From Bacillota bacterium (GTDB lineage Bacteria > Bacillota > Bacilli > Bacillales_A > Planococcaceae): DNA of 64,000 bases. The stretch lies in the NCBI GenBank assembly GCA_023405135.1, contig JAEXYZ010000083.1, positions 3,274-67,273 on the forward strand, read 5' to 3'. Of the stretch, positions 16,821-25,461 are shown piece after piece. The notes below the pieces were generated by a model. The model was not told where the DNA came from, did no database searches, and was given only the letters and a program-made list of their open reading frames with translations. Each line of letters starts with the position of its first letter. Positions within the stretch are counted from its first letter, which is position 1. Made by a program: the position numbers and the translations under genes.

Positions 16821-17717
16821 ATGCAAGATTTTAGTGAGTCATTACCCGGATTTATTCCGGGTTTTTTATTTGATACTTCGGGAATTCAGAAAGGTATTAA
16901 ATATTTAAGTAATCTCAATATGGCTTTAGCAATTTTACTATTAGGTTTTGTTTTTGTAATGGGACCTACTGTTTTTATTCTTGAAACGTTTACGTTGGCT
17001 ATCGGCGATTATATTACACATTTTGTGGAGTATAGTTTGCGTTTACAACCTTATAAAGACGGGGAATGGGTAAAGAGCTGGACGATTTTTTACTGGGCTT
17101 GGGCAATCTCTTGGTCTCCCTTTGTTGGAACATTTATAGCCAGAGTTTCAAGAGGTAGGACAATTCGTGAATTTATAATAGGTGTGCTTATTATCCCACC
17201 AGTTATATCTTGCTTCTGGATTGCAACCTTTGGTGGTACCGCTCTATGGTATGATTTGCACAAGGATACAAATATTGCACGTTTAGTAAATGAGGATATT
17301 ACTGTAGCGCTATTTGAGACGTTAAATAATTTACCTTTGTCAATGATTGCTTCATTTATAGGGATTATATTAATTTTCACTTTTTTAATTACTTCAGCAG
17401 ACTCGGCTACTTTTATTATGGCAAGTATGACTTCAAAAGGATCGATGAACCCAACTGCTATTACGAAATTAACTTGGGGTATATTGATGGCAGCGATTTC
17501 AGCAGTTTTATTATATGCTGGTGGTTTAGATGCCCTACCAACTGCCTCATTAATCGCTGCACTACCCTTTACCGTAATATTATTAATGCTTGGTGTAACA
17601 TTGTGGGAAATGTTAATACATGAAATCATTCCAATAAAGAAAAATGATATTAAGCGGCTGAAAAAAATGCGTGAACATATTGAACGAGAAAATGAACAAA
17701 AAAATAAGAAGGGGTGA
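16821..17717 (+). pseudogene. BCCT-family betaine/carnitine/choline transporter, N-terminal half missing
   Basis: From about 16872 the frame matches the C-terminal half of OpuD-like BCCT carriers: GIQKGIKYLSNLNM, WTIFYWAWAISWSPFVGTFIARVSRGRTIREF, FLITSADSATFIMASMTSKG. BCCT proteins have about 500 residues; here only about 280 are homologous. The first about 17 codons are translated from a terminator hairpin (16844-16867), so a deletion has joined intergenic DNA to mid-gene. The missing helices include part of the substrate site, so the product cannot work. Confidence 0.85.
16844..16867 (+). terminator. Terminator embedded at the start of the BCCT fragment
   Basis: ACCCGGA (16844-16850), 5-base loop, TCCGGGT (16856-16862), then TTTTT. 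It resembles the terminator at 17961 in both stem and flanks. Confidence 0.8.
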
Positions 17718-17813
17718 AAATCATTTTCAAATTTAGTATAGAAATAAAGTTCGATGCCATACTATAAATGATTTCGCTTAACGATTCGACATGATTAACA
17801 GGAGGGATTTGCG

Positions 17814-17951
17814 ATGATTAACGCAGAAGACAATTTTGAGTCTGATAATCCGCCTCAAAACTCGTTTGGAAAAGCATCTATCTCTAAATTTCGTTACAAT
17901 CGAATAGTGAGATTAAGCAGGAACCATACAGTTTTAAATCATGAGAATTAG
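17814..17951 (+). CDS. Hypothetical small protein (45 aa)
   Basis: Unrecognised. CAGGAGGG lies 9-10 bases before ATG 17814. The product is Asn/Arg-rich with a basic centre (KASISKFRYNRIVRLSRNH). A terminator follows within 10 bases. Spacing of ORF to hairpin resembles the ORF at 16659, suggesting a paralogous pair flanking the BCCT remnant. Confidence 0.5.
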   Translation: MINAEDNFESDNPPQNSFGKASISKFRYNRIVRLSRNHTVLNHEN

Positions 17952-17960
17952 TGAAATCAG

Positions 17961-17987
17961 CCCGGAATTTTTTCCGGGTTTATTTTT
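17961..17987. terminator. Terminator after the 45-aa gene
   Basis: CCCGGA with TCCGGG around a 6-base T-rich loop, then TTTATTTTTTT. It also lies just past the stop of the convergent minus-strand gene. Confidence 0.82.
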
Positions 17988-18368
17988 TTATACTTCTGTA
18001 GATGCCTCTTTTGGTGGAGCTATAAGGGCCTTTGCATCAGCATTTAAAGCATTGTAAATCAATGGGTTAGCTAATAGCTCTTTTTGTAAGAACGAAAAGC
18101 GTTTAATTTCTGCAAATCTAAAATCCCGTGCCAATGAATTAATATGCTGAATGATTAACTGTGTTTCCCTTGAATATACTGCTTTATTGGCATCGTCATT
18201 AAAGTCGATAACACAATTAACCAATGTTAAAGCTTCCATGCTTAGCTTAGCTCGAATAAATGAATTTTTAAATTTTTCAAAGTTAAGTTCTATAATTTTA
18301 CGTGCTTGAGGATAGTCACTTTTACTTATAGCCATTTCTAATAATAAAACATCACGGTCTATTTTCAT
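17988..18368 (-). CDS. Hypothetical cytosolic helical protein (126 aa)
   Basis: Unrecognised. I chose ATG 18368 because AAAAGGAGAA precedes it; longer upstream reading contains only non-coding-like residues. The product is all-helical and charged (DYPQARKIIELNFEKFKNSFIRAKLSM...), with a TPR-like periodicity in residues 10-60. Monocistronic. Confidence 0.65.
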   Translation of the reverse strand: MKIDRDVLLLEMAISKSDYPQARKIIELNFEKFKNSFIRAKLSMEALTLVNCVIDFNDDANKAVYSRETQLIIQHINSLARDFRFAEIKRFSFLQKELLANPLIYNALNADAKALIAPPKEASTEV

Positions 18369-18651
18369 GTAATTCTCCTTTTTAAAATAGAAAAATGTTA
18401 CTACGTTTCCACATAGTATAACACGAAAAAAGTACCGAAAAAATATATTGATTACAAATATTTGATAAAAATCTATAAAAAGAACTGTATGAAACATACA
18501 ATTACTAATATTTTTGTTAAATTTATCCTGTATCTTAAATGAGTTATTACAAATACGTCTCTAGACTGATACCAATTTATTTCTACAGTCGGTTATCGAA
18601 AGAAATGAAACCCCTTATTATTAAAGCAGAATAAAAGAAGGGGTAGCTTTT

Positions 18652-19203
18652 ATGAGTAGAAAAGTTTACTTGTTGTTAACTGATACAGGAACAATATTTA
18701 CACGAATGGTAAGACTATATACGAAAAAACCATATAATCATGCTTCAATAGCATTTGACGATAATTTTAGAGAAGTTTATAGCTTTGGTCGTAAAAAGCC
18801 GCATAACCCGTTTATTGGTGGATTTGTTAATGAAGATATAAGACGAGGGTTATTTAAAAATGCTAGATGTGCTATTTACAGTTTTGAAGTAACAGATGAA
18901 CAAATATCTAAAATGAAATATTTCATTAACAAAATTAAGACTGAGAAACATCTTTATCGATACAATCTTTTAGGACTAATTACTTTTATCATAAATAAAC
19001 CTTATCAAAGAAAACGTGCATTTTTCTGTTCTGAATTTGTTGCTCACGTTTTAAACGAAGGTGAAATTAACGAATTTCAAAAACCTTGTTCATTAATTTC
19101 TCCCTACGACTTACAAAGTATCGACTCAATTGAATTGGAGTTTGAAGGAGAATTAAAGGATTTATTCGAACAGGAATCTAAAATGTATCCGATTGTATCT
19201 TAA
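18652..19203 (+). CDS. Permuted papain-like (YiiX/NlpC-P60 type) hydrolase
   Basis: A 183-residue protein with the permuted catalytic order His30 (PYNHASIAF) then Cys126 (AFFCSEFVAHVL), as in YiiX/YaeF-like amidases of the NlpC/P60 superfamily. There is no signal peptide, so it is cytosolic. Substrate unknown; relatives act on peptidoglycan peptides or lipids. GAAGGGG precedes the ATG; a strong terminator follows. Confidence 0.75.
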   Translation: MSRKVYLLLTDTGTIFTRMVRLYTKKPYNHASIAFDDNFREVYSFGRKKPHNPFIGGFVNEDIRRGLFKNARCAIYSFEVTDEQISKMKYFINKIKTEKHLYRYNLLGLITFIINKPYQRKRAFFCSEFVAHVLNEGEINEFQKPCSLISPYDLQSIDSIELEFEGELKDLFEQESKMYPIVS

Positions 19204-19209
19204 AAATTA

Positions 19210-19245
19210 ACGCCCTTAAAATGTTCAATTTAAGGGTGTTTTATT
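19210..19245 (+). terminator. Terminator after the papain-like gene
   Basis: ACGCCCTTAAA with TTTAAGGGTGT around an 8-base loop, then TTTATTAT. Confidence 0.82.
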
Positions 19246-19503
19246 ATGTTCATAAATATCAAGGCATAAGCTAAAAACCATTTAGAAAGAATAATAAGGT
19301 GAATGTGAATCAGTGGAGTGAAGATTATCTAACTCCACTAAAAATATAGAAATAAGGCTAAGTGAGCAACATTCTTCTTAAGATTACTTCTCGTATAAGG
19401 GATTCAATGCTCTTGTGACTATGTGTTGTAGAAATGAACAGTTCGAGGTTACAAGTAATTACTAACCGTTAAAGCGGAATAAGAATAATAAGAGGTGACA
19501 GAG
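19246..19503. other. Leader region of the CYP152 gene
   Basis: Non-coding. It holds a hairpin AGTGGAGT (19312-19319)/ACTCCACT (19332-19339) with no T tract and the AAGAGG ribosome site at 19490-19495. No consensus promoter was recognised. Confidence 0.4.
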
Positions 19504-20766
19504 TTGGACAATCAAATGCCACATGAAGAGGGAATTGATCATAGCTTCTCCCCTTTAAAAGAAGGTTACAATTTTATATTAAACAGAAGAGAAAATTTAC
19601 AATCCAACATTTTTGAGACAAGAATTTTAGGTAGAAAAGCAATTTGTATGATTGGAGAGGAAGCAGCGCAACTTTTTTATGATCCGCAGAAATTTCAAAG
19701 GAATGGTGCTGCACCAAATCGAGTTGTCCAAACATTATTCGGAAAAAATAGTGTTCAAACATTAGATGATGAAGACCATAGACAGAGAAAAGAAATGCTT
19801 ATGTCAGTAATGACAAAAGATGAAATAAATAGACTTTTGGATATTACAAAAGTTCAATGGGAGCAATCACTCGATAAGTGGAGCAAAGAAGAAGAAATTA
19901 CTCTTTATGAAGAAGTGAAAGAACTGTTTTGTAAGGCAGCTTTTAAATGGGTTGGTTCTCCATTACATGAAGATGACGTAAAAAAGATGACGAGAGATTT
20001 AGGAGCAATGTTTGAAACCCCAACAGCAATAGGACCAGCTCATTGGTTAGGACGAGGTTTTCGAAATCAAGCAGAAAAGACTATTCAAGAACTAATACAG
20101 GATACTCGAGAGAAGAAAGTAAAATTTCCGCAAAATACGCCGTTACATCAATTTGCATTTTATAAGGATAAAGAAGGAAATTTATTAGATATTGAAACTG
20201 CTGCAGTAGAAGTAATTAATTTGTTAAGACCGATTGTAGCGATTTCGATTTATATCAATTTTACAGTGTTGGCATTACATCAATATCCAGAGCAAAAGGA
20301 AAAACTAAAAGCGTATAGTGATTATCAAAAAATGTTTGTGCAAGAAGTTAGAAGATTTTATCCATTCTTTCCATTTATTGCAGCACGTGTGAAACAGGAT
20401 TTTACATGGAATGGCTACCAATTTAAAGAAGGAACATTGACGTTATTAGACCTTTACGGAACAAATCATGATCCAAATTTATGGGAACAACCGAATGTTT
20501 TTTATCCTGAACGTTTTGCTCAGTGGCAAGGGAGCCCTTTTAGTTTTATACCTCAAGGTGGTGGAGACTACTATTTAGGCCATCGTTGTGCTGGTGAGCA
20601 AATTACAATTGACCTTATGAAAATTAGTCTTGATTATTTAGTAAACAAAATGGAATATGACATACCAGAGCAGGATTTAACCTTTAGCTTAGACGACATT
20701 CCGAGTATCCCACAAAGTAAAATCGTATTAAAAAACGTACAACGAATAAGAGAAAACATTCAATAA
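19504..20766 (+). CDS. CYP152-family fatty-acid peroxygenase (cytochrome P450)
   Basis: A 420-residue P450 of the H2O2-dependent CYP152 class (YbdT-like). The heme loop is PQGGGDYYLGHRCAGE, with the Cys thiolate. The I-helix has LLRPIVAIS, where Arg-Pro replaces the usual acid-alcohol pair so that the substrate carboxylate assists catalysis. EVRR gives the ExxR motif. It hydroxylates (or decarboxylates) fatty acids without a redox partner. I chose TTG 19504: AGAGGTG is correctly spaced and the N-terminus (MDNQMPH) aligns with that of YbdT. Monocistronic. Confidence 0.9.
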   Translation: MDNQMPHEEGIDHSFSPLKEGYNFILNRRENLQSNIFETRILGRKAICMIGEEAAQLFYDPQKFQRNGAAPNRVVQTLFGKNSVQTLDDEDHRQRKEMLMSVMTKDEINRLLDITKVQWEQSLDKWSKEEEITLYEEVKELFCKAAFKWVGSPLHEDDVKKMTRDLGAMFETPTAIGPAHWLGRGFRNQAEKTIQELIQDTREKKVKFPQNTPLHQFAFYKDKEGNLLDIETAAVEVINLLRPIVAISIYINFTVLALHQYPEQKEKLKAYSDYQKMFVQEVRRFYPFFPFIAARVKQDFTWNGYQFKEGTLTLLDLYGTNHDPNLWEQPNVFYPERFAQWQGSPFSFIPQGGGDYYLGHRCAGEQITIDLMKISLDYLVNKMEYDIPEQDLTFSLDDIPSIPQSKIVLKNVQRIRENIQ

Positions 20767-20770
20767 AAAG

Positions 20771-20820
20771 AGCAGACAAGGTCCGTCTAGTAAATTCAAA
20801 CGTTTCTTGTCTGCTTATTA
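20771..20820 (+). terminator. Terminator after the CYP152 gene
   Basis: AGCAGACAAG (20771-20780) pairs with CTTGTCTGCT (20806-20815). Also serves the convergent minus-strand operon. Confidence 0.75.
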
Positions 20821-20823
20821 ATT

Positions 20824-21705
20824 TTAGTTTTTCATTATTTCAATTAGCTTTGAGTAATGATCAGGAGCTGTATTATTTAATAAGTCCTTTACGTTCAAAT
20901 CGACTAAAGACTGCAACTTCGCTTTCACTGCTGCCGATAGAGTGAAATCTACATCTAACATTTCTAAGGTGCTAATAACTTCATTCATTTCATATACACG
21001 ACGTTCAGCATGAATTGCCGTACGATTTAATAGAAGATTAGCAGTTTCTTCTAATGGTTTTTTTGTTATGGAGTTATCAAGTGACTCTATAACAATATCC
21101 GACACACCATATTTACTACTAGATTGGATTGTTTCAAGAAGTAAGATTGAGAGACCTTTCATAAAGATGCTACGAAACATTTTAATAGCTGAAGAACTGC
21201 CTGCTTTTTCGCTAATATAAGTAACATTCATTCCAAACTTTGAAGCAAAATGTTCGAAATTCTTTGACCCAGTTCCGCTAATGAACATAGGTACTTGATG
21301 CTTTCTTAAGGGTACTGATTCCATTACAGCTGCATCTACAAATTTTGCCCCTACATTTTTTATTACGTTTGCAATATCCTCTTTAACCATTGGAGATGTC
21401 GCATTAATATCAATGTAGATATGTTGGGATGTTAAGTAATTCACGATATCATTTGCAATAGAAAGGGCAACTTTAGCGCTAGTTGCACAAAAAATGAAGT
21501 CACTTTTTTTACAAAGCTCCTGCAATGAATCTACTAAAGAAATATCTAGTTTAGATGCGCGTTCTTGTATAACTTCCCCTAAAGAAGGATGCTGTCTATT
21601 TGCGTCAAAAGCATAAATATTATATACACCTTCATGCTTTAATCCTTCAGATATTAGATATGCAGCTTCTCCAAAACCGACAAAACCTACAGATGGAGTT
21701 TTCAT
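20824..21705 (-). CDS. NAD(P)-dependent oxidoreductase, 3-hydroxyisobutyrate/6PGDH-like with DUF1932
   Basis: A 293-residue dehydrogenase. The Rossmann motif is GFVGFGEAAYLISEGL (7-22). The middle segment DINATSPMVKEDIANVI and the signature-like KAGSSSAIKMFRSIFMKG (Lys near 193) match the beta-hydroxyacid dehydrogenase superfamily with a C-terminal DUF1932 domain. It is the last gene of the operon with the aldolase and PIG-L genes, so it probably oxidises or reduces an intermediate of the same pathway. By analogy with LigC it could oxidise a ring-cleavage semialdehyde, but that is inference. Confidence 0.78.
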   Translation of the reverse strand: MKTPSVGFVGFGEAAYLISEGLKHEGVYNIYAFDANRQHPSLGEVIQERASKLDISLVDSLQELCKKSDFIFCATSAKVALSIANDIVNYLTSQHIYIDINATSPMVKEDIANVIKNVGAKFVDAAVMESVPLRKHQVPMFISGTGSKNFEHFASKFGMNVTYISEKAGSSSAIKMFRSIFMKGLSILLLETIQSSSKYGVSDIVIESLDNSITKKPLEETANLLLNRTAIHAERRVYEMNEVISTLEMLDVDFTLSAAVKAKLQSLVDLNVKDLLNNTAPDHYSKLIEIMKN

Positions 21706-21743
21706 GGTGACAATTACCCCCTAAATATTCGAACAGCATTGAA

Positions 21744-22445
21744 TTAAGATTTAACTACTTCTCTAACTGTATCGAAATATACAACATTTTCCTTTTCAAG
21801 AACTTCTCTTAAGTTATAGAAATCTAGACTTAGTTGACCGCTAGCAATTTTTTCTTTAGTCCCTTCTTCTTTTTCAACTCGTTTTTGAGAAGCTATTAAT
21901 GAATTTGCTATATCTTCTTTTTTAATTACTACAATCCCATCGTCATCGGCCATTATAAGATCTCCTGGGTTTACTTGTGTTCCACCACAAATAGCAGGGG
22001 AATTTACCCAACCTCCACGATTTTTTGTTGTACCTTCTGAATAAACTGATTTAGACCAAACAGGGAACTGAAGATCACGCAGTTGTTTAACATCACGAAT
22101 GCCAGCATCAATGATTACCCCTTGTACCCCACGTTTAATTAGTGCGCGGACAATTAACTCTCCGATCATGCCAGAAGTACTTTCACCTATAGTCGTAATT
22201 ACTAAAATATCACCAGGTTTACAAACTTCTATTGCAGCATGAATCATTAAATTATCGCCTGCAGGACAAACGGCTGTCACTGCAGGACCACAAATTAATT
22301 TTCCAGTTTGAATAGGACGTAAATTATGACTCATTAACCCTTGTTTCCCTTGTGCTTCATAAACGGTTGAAACATCAAAGTCCTTGAATTGTTCTACGAC
22401 TTCCATAGATGGACGTTCAATTTCTTTTATTACATACTTTTGCAT
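21744..22445 (-). CDS. RraA-fold aldolase, 4-carboxy-4-hydroxy-2-oxoadipate aldolase-like
   Basis: A 233-residue HMG/CHA aldolase-family protein. It has the metal-site segment VIIDAGIRDVKQLRDLQFPVW and the pocket GGWVNSPAICGGTQVNPGDLIMADDDG. LigK/GalC members split 4-carboxy-4-hydroxy-2-oxoadipate into pyruvate and oxaloacetate, the last step of the gallate and protocatechuate 4,5-cleavage routes. The start overlaps the stop of the PIG-L gene by one base. That neighbour (GalB-like) would make exactly this substrate, which supports the assignment. Confidence 0.82.
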   Translation of the reverse strand: MQKYVIKEIERPSMEVVEQFKDFDVSTVYEAQGKQGLMSHNLRPIQTGKLICGPAVTAVCPAGDNLMIHAAIEVCKPGDILVITTIGESTSGMIGELIVRALIKRGVQGVIIDAGIRDVKQLRDLQFPVWSKSVYSEGTTKNRGGWVNSPAICGGTQVNPGDLIMADDDGIVVIKKEDIANSLIASQKRVEKEEGTKEKIASGQLSLDFYNLREVLEKENVVYFDTVREVVKS

Positions 22446-23176
22446 TATTTTAATTCGCCTCCTACCATAGGGAAGAAACGGCTAAATGCTTCAGCGTATT
22501 TATAGTCATTATTACCAGAGCATCGACGTGCATGGTTACCACGTAAAGCCGCTTTTGCTGCATAGTAATCTATTAAGTGCTTTTGAGCTTTAAAACAATT
22601 CATTGCAGCCCATTTTTGCTCATAAGTATCTGTAATATCTACAATTACTTCTGGTCTAAAATCACTAATTTCTGATTGATGTGGTTCAAAACCGAATAAA
22701 GCAGATTGTTTTGTACACGGAAGGTCTACTTCACGAACACCATTAGATGTTGCAAGAACAGAAGTTTCAAATACAAAACGTGATACTGTTTCATGGTCAG
22801 GGTTAAATGCATCGCGTGGTCCATGGCTTAAGATAATATCAGGCTTTACTTCACGGATTTTTTGAAGTAATTGCTTTGTACGTTCTGGAGTTATTTCCAT
22901 ATGGTAATCTTCATAGTCCCATATTTCATAATTTGTAATTCCTAAACATTCGGTTGCAGCCTCAATTTCAGCTCGACGTGACGCTTTAACATTTTCTAAT
23001 GTTTGTCCTTCGATTTTCCAAAGATCATTTGATTCGCCACGTGCTCCGTAACTTAAAATAATTAATGTAACATTTGCACCTTCTTTAGCATATTTTGCAA
23101 TTGTACCGCCCGCGCGCCAAATAAAGTCTCCAGCATGTGCACTAACAACTAATAAGTTTTTATTTTCTATGCTCAT
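22445..23176 (-). CDS. PIG-L-family enzyme, 4-oxalomesaconate hydratase (GalB)-like
   Basis: A 243-residue Zn-dependent PIG-L fold protein. The metal motif is VSAHAGDFIWRAGG rather than the deacetylase AHPDDE, the variant I associate with GalB. Other visible marks are HGPRDAFNPDHETVSRFVFE and RRAEIEAATECLGI. GalB hydrates 4-oxalomesaconate to 4-carboxy-4-hydroxy-2-oxoadipate, the substrate of the aldolase encoded next. First gene of the three-gene operon, under the promoter, operator and cre-like site at 23217-23395. Confidence 0.8.
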   Translation of the reverse strand: MSIENKNLLVVSAHAGDFIWRAGGTIAKYAKEGANVTLIILSYGARGESNDLWKIEGQTLENVKASRRAEIEAATECLGITNYEIWDYEDYHMEITPERTKQLLQKIREVKPDIILSHGPRDAFNPDHETVSRFVFETSVLATSNGVREVDLPCTKQSALFGFEPHQSEISDFRPEVIVDITDTYEQKWAAMNCFKAQKHLIDYYAAKAALRGNHARRCSGNNDYKYAEAFSRFFPMVGGELK

Positions 23177-23216
23177 TTTAAATCCCCCTATATTATTTAC
23201 ATTTAATAGATCTTAA

Positions 23217-23230
23217 TGTAAACGCTTTAT
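23217..23230 (-). promoter_or_regulatory. Possible cre (CcpA) site upstream of the galB-like gene
   Basis: TGTAAACGCTTTAT matches the cre consensus except for the last two bases. It lies between promoter and start codon. Confidence 0.4.
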
Positions 23231-23339
23231 CTTACTTGTCTTACTATTACTACTTAAATTGTATAAACGTACTAATCCCCTATAATTAAACCTATCCATC
23301 CTCACCTTCTATTACTGTTGATTAATTTAGCGAACACGA

Positions 23340-23395
23340 TTGTTTAACAATCTTGTTTATAAAAGAAGTATACTTACATTCTTTTAATGTGTCAA
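23340..23395 (-). promoter_or_regulatory. Consensus promoter and GntR-type operator of the galB-like operon
   Basis: On the minus strand: TTGACA (plus 23390-23395), 17-base spacer, TATACT (23367-23372). The palindrome TTGTT-N-AACAA lies at 23340-23350, about 10-20 bases downstream of the expected start of transcription. In context it extends to a 15-base palindrome, GATTGTTTAACAATC. Confidence 0.8.
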
Positions 23396-23436
23396 CAGAT
23401 GAAGAGAATATGAATTATAGTTTCTTGGAAAATAAA

Positions 23437-23456
23437 AAACGCAAGCATTAGCTTAC
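23437..23456 (-). terminator. Terminator of the first gntR gene
   Basis: On the minus strand GTAAGC-TAAT-GCTTGC is followed by GTTTTTTATT. Confidence 0.75.
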
Positions 23457-23458
23457 GT

Positions 23459-24100
23459 CTACATTAAAAATGAGTAATTTTCTTCGATGGTTTTTCGAAT
23501 ATTTGCAATATGTGTTTGAATGGCTTTCATCGCAGCTTCTGAATCGCGATTTTTCAAAGCAGTCACAATCGCACGATGCTCTTCACAAGAATGTTCATTT
23601 CTTCCTGGTACTAAAATCGTACGCAAATGGTAACGTTGAAGTTGCGATTTAATCATATTTACCATCATCACGGCTTTCTTATTTGCACTTGCCGAATAGA
23701 TGATATTATGGAATTCTTTATTTAAAGATGAATAATCATCATATTTTCCTTCATTTAAATAAGCTTCCATTTGGTTAAAAACTTCCTCCAGTTGAAGTAA
23801 CTTCTCATCAGCAATTTGTATAGCCGCACTTTTAATAATTAATGCTTCTAAAACTTCTCTTATTTCAAAGTAATTGGCTACTTCTTCAAGAGTATAAGCT
23901 TTAACTGTTGCTCCCTTATTTTCTTCCGTTTCCACTAAATGTTCTTGTTCAAGTTTTAATAGAGCCTTTTTAACTGTATTACGGCTAACACCTATTTCTT
24001 TAGAAAGATCACTCTCATTTAATTTTTGAGAGGGGAGGAAAGTGTTATTTAATATTCTTTCTTTAATAAAGTTATAAGCAATATCCATTGGTCTTGTCAT
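23459..24100 (-). CDS. GntR/FadR-type (FCD domain) regulator, copy 1
   Basis: A 213-residue regulator. The winged HTH (residues 6-70) has LNESDLSKEIGVSRNTVKKALLKLEQEHLV; the FCD ligand domain (75-205) includes FEIREVLEALIIKSA, EFHNIIYSASANK and RTILVPGRNEHSCEEHRAI with metal-ligand His residues. It is clearly paralogous to the protein at 25871, with near-identical recognition helices. The TTGTTGAACAA palindrome (24127) lies just upstream, suggesting autoregulation. It probably controls the neighbouring catabolic genes in response to a pathway acid. Confidence 0.88.
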   Translation of the reverse strand: MTRPMDIAYNFIKERILNNTFLPSQKLNESDLSKEIGVSRNTVKKALLKLEQEHLVETEENKGATVKAYTLEEVANYFEIREVLEALIIKSAAIQIADEKLLQLEEVFNQMEAYLNEGKYDDYSSLNKEFHNIIYSASANKKAVMMVNMIKSQLQRYHLRTILVPGRNEHSCEEHRAIVTALKNRDSEAAMKAIQTHIANIRKTIEENYSFLM

Positions 24101-24126
24101 TTATAATCTTCCCTTAAAATTAAATT

Positions 24127-24137
24127 TTGTTGAACAA
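24127..24137 (-). promoter_or_regulatory. GntR-type operator upstream of copy 1
   Basis: TTGTT-G-AACAA, a perfect 5-bp inverted repeat, 26 bases before the gntR start codon. TATAAT-like hexamers lie upstream on the minus strand (around 24138-24155). Confidence 0.7.
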
Positions 24138-24287
24138 TATTATATAGCATTATAACACTTGCATATTCATTTATTCTAATTTTAAGTAAATAAAACTAAT
24201 CAATAGTATTTTACTATTAATGAAAAATCATAATATAAAAAATTATTTATGGTTTTTTTGAATATTCCAATGATTTTGTAAGTAATG

Positions 24288-24331
24288 TTGACAACGTTTT
24301 CGTAGGATTGTAGAATATAATTGTTCAACAA
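24288..24331 (+). promoter_or_regulatory. Promoter and operator of the extradiol dioxygenase gene
   Basis: TTGACA (24288-24293), 17-base spacer, TAGAAT (24311-24316), then the palindrome TTGTT-C-AACAA (24321-24331) covering the expected transcription start. This geometry fits repression. Confidence 0.82.
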
Positions 24332-24358
24332 AAATGATAATCGTTTAGGGGGAGTAAA

Positions 24359-25327
24359 ATGGTTCAACCAAAGGAGTTAGTGTTTGATATTGCGCATTTA
24401 GGTCATGTAGAGTTATTAACACCAAAATTAGAAGAAAGTTATAAATTTTTTACTAATATTTTAGGTTTGGAAGAAGTATATAGAAAAGATGAGTCTATAT
24501 ATCTTCGTTGCTGGGGTGACTATGAGGAATATTCAATTATTTTGACACAAAATGAACAGCCGGGTGTTGGTCATACGGGATTACGTACGATGAGTCAAGA
24601 GGCACTAGAACGTCGAGTAAAAGCAATTGAAGCAACTGGTCGAGGGATTGGTTGGATTGATGAAGATAAAGGTCACGGTAGAGCATATCGTTATTACGGT
24701 CCAGATGGCCATCTTATGGAACTATATTATGAATCGAAAAAATATATAGCTCCAGAGCATTTAAAGCCCACTTTAAAAAATCAACCACAAAAACTTACAG
24801 GTGTTGGGGCAGAAGTAAAAGCATTAGATCATATTAATTATTTATCATCTAACCCGGAACAAGATGGTAATTTTTTAGAAGAAGCATTAGGTTTACGACT
24901 TTCAGAGCAAATTGTATTAAATAGTGGAAAGAAAGCCGCTGTATGGTACCGTGCAACAAATAAATCCTATGATATCGTTTATACACAAGATCATACAAAC
25001 TCTAAAGGAAGATTCCATCATATTGCTTTTGCAGTAGATACAAATGAATGCATTTGGCGAGCTGCAAATTTCTTTGTTGATCATAATGTAAATATAGAAT
25101 TTGCACCAAGTAAACACGCAATTAACCAAACATACTTTGTATATGTAATCGAGCCAGGAGGAAATCGTATTGAACTTTGTTCAGGTGGCTATTTAATATT
25201 CGATCCTGACTTTGAGCCAATTACATGGACTGAAGAAGACCGTAAACGTGGTCAAGCCTGGGGTAACAAAACTGTTGAATCATTCCATACTTATGGAACA
25301 CCAATCGTAAAACATGTTGAAGTGTAA
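24359..25327 (+). CDS. Type I (VOC) extradiol ring-cleavage dioxygenase, catechol 2,3-dioxygenase-like
   Basis: A 322-residue two-domain vicinal-oxygen-chelate protein. The Fe(II) ligands are His158 (ALDHINYL), His220 or His221 (GRFHHIAF) and Glu272 (EPGGNRIELCSGG). The segment ending YVIEPGGNRIE closely matches the extradiol-dioxygenase signature. It cleaves a catechol-type ring next to the hydroxyls. The exact substrate is unknown; the neighbours suggest a carboxylated, perhaps amino-substituted, catechol. It is transcribed divergently from the regulator, with GGGGGAG before the ATG. Confidence 0.87.
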   Translation: MVQPKELVFDIAHLGHVELLTPKLEESYKFFTNILGLEEVYRKDESIYLRCWGDYEEYSIILTQNEQPGVGHTGLRTMSQEALERRVKAIEATGRGIGWIDEDKGHGRAYRYYGPDGHLMELYYESKKYIAPEHLKPTLKNQPQKLTGVGAEVKALDHINYLSSNPEQDGNFLEEALGLRLSEQIVLNSGKKAAVWYRATNKSYDIVYTQDHTNSKGRFHHIAFAVDTNECIWRAANFFVDHNVNIEFAPSKHAINQTYFVYVIEPGGNRIELCSGGYLIFDPDFEPITWTEEDRKRGQAWGNKTVESFHTYGTPIVKHVEV

Positions 25328-25356
25328 CAATCGTTAACTAAATATAATCCTTCCTT

Positions 25357-25390
25357 TGCATTGTAGCTATATGGTTGCAATGCATTTTTG
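25357..25390 (+). terminator. Terminator after the dioxygenase gene
   Basis: TGCATTG (25357-25363) pairs with CAATGCA (25378-25384), followed by TTTTTG. Confidence 0.7.
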
Positions 25391-25411
25391 AATTGCATGT
25401 GAAATTAGAAA

Positions 25412-25456
25412 AACGTTCTAAAAACATGAATTAGGTTTCAAGGTTTTTAGAACGTT
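25412..25456. terminator. Terminator of the ridA operon, usable in both directions
   Basis: A 14-base perfect stem AACGTTCTAAAAAC with GTTTTTAGAACGTT, T-rich on both sides. Confidence 0.82.
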
Positions 25457-25461
25457 ATTTT

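Noticed and set aside
17090..17629. 179-codon minus-strand ORF
   Set aside because: Antisense to the well-conserved BCCT segment; no ribosome site.
19312..19339. Hairpin AGTGGAGT/ACTCCACT as a riboswitch or terminator for the P450 gene
   Set aside because: Too short, no T tract and no known riboswitch motif; kept only as a note.
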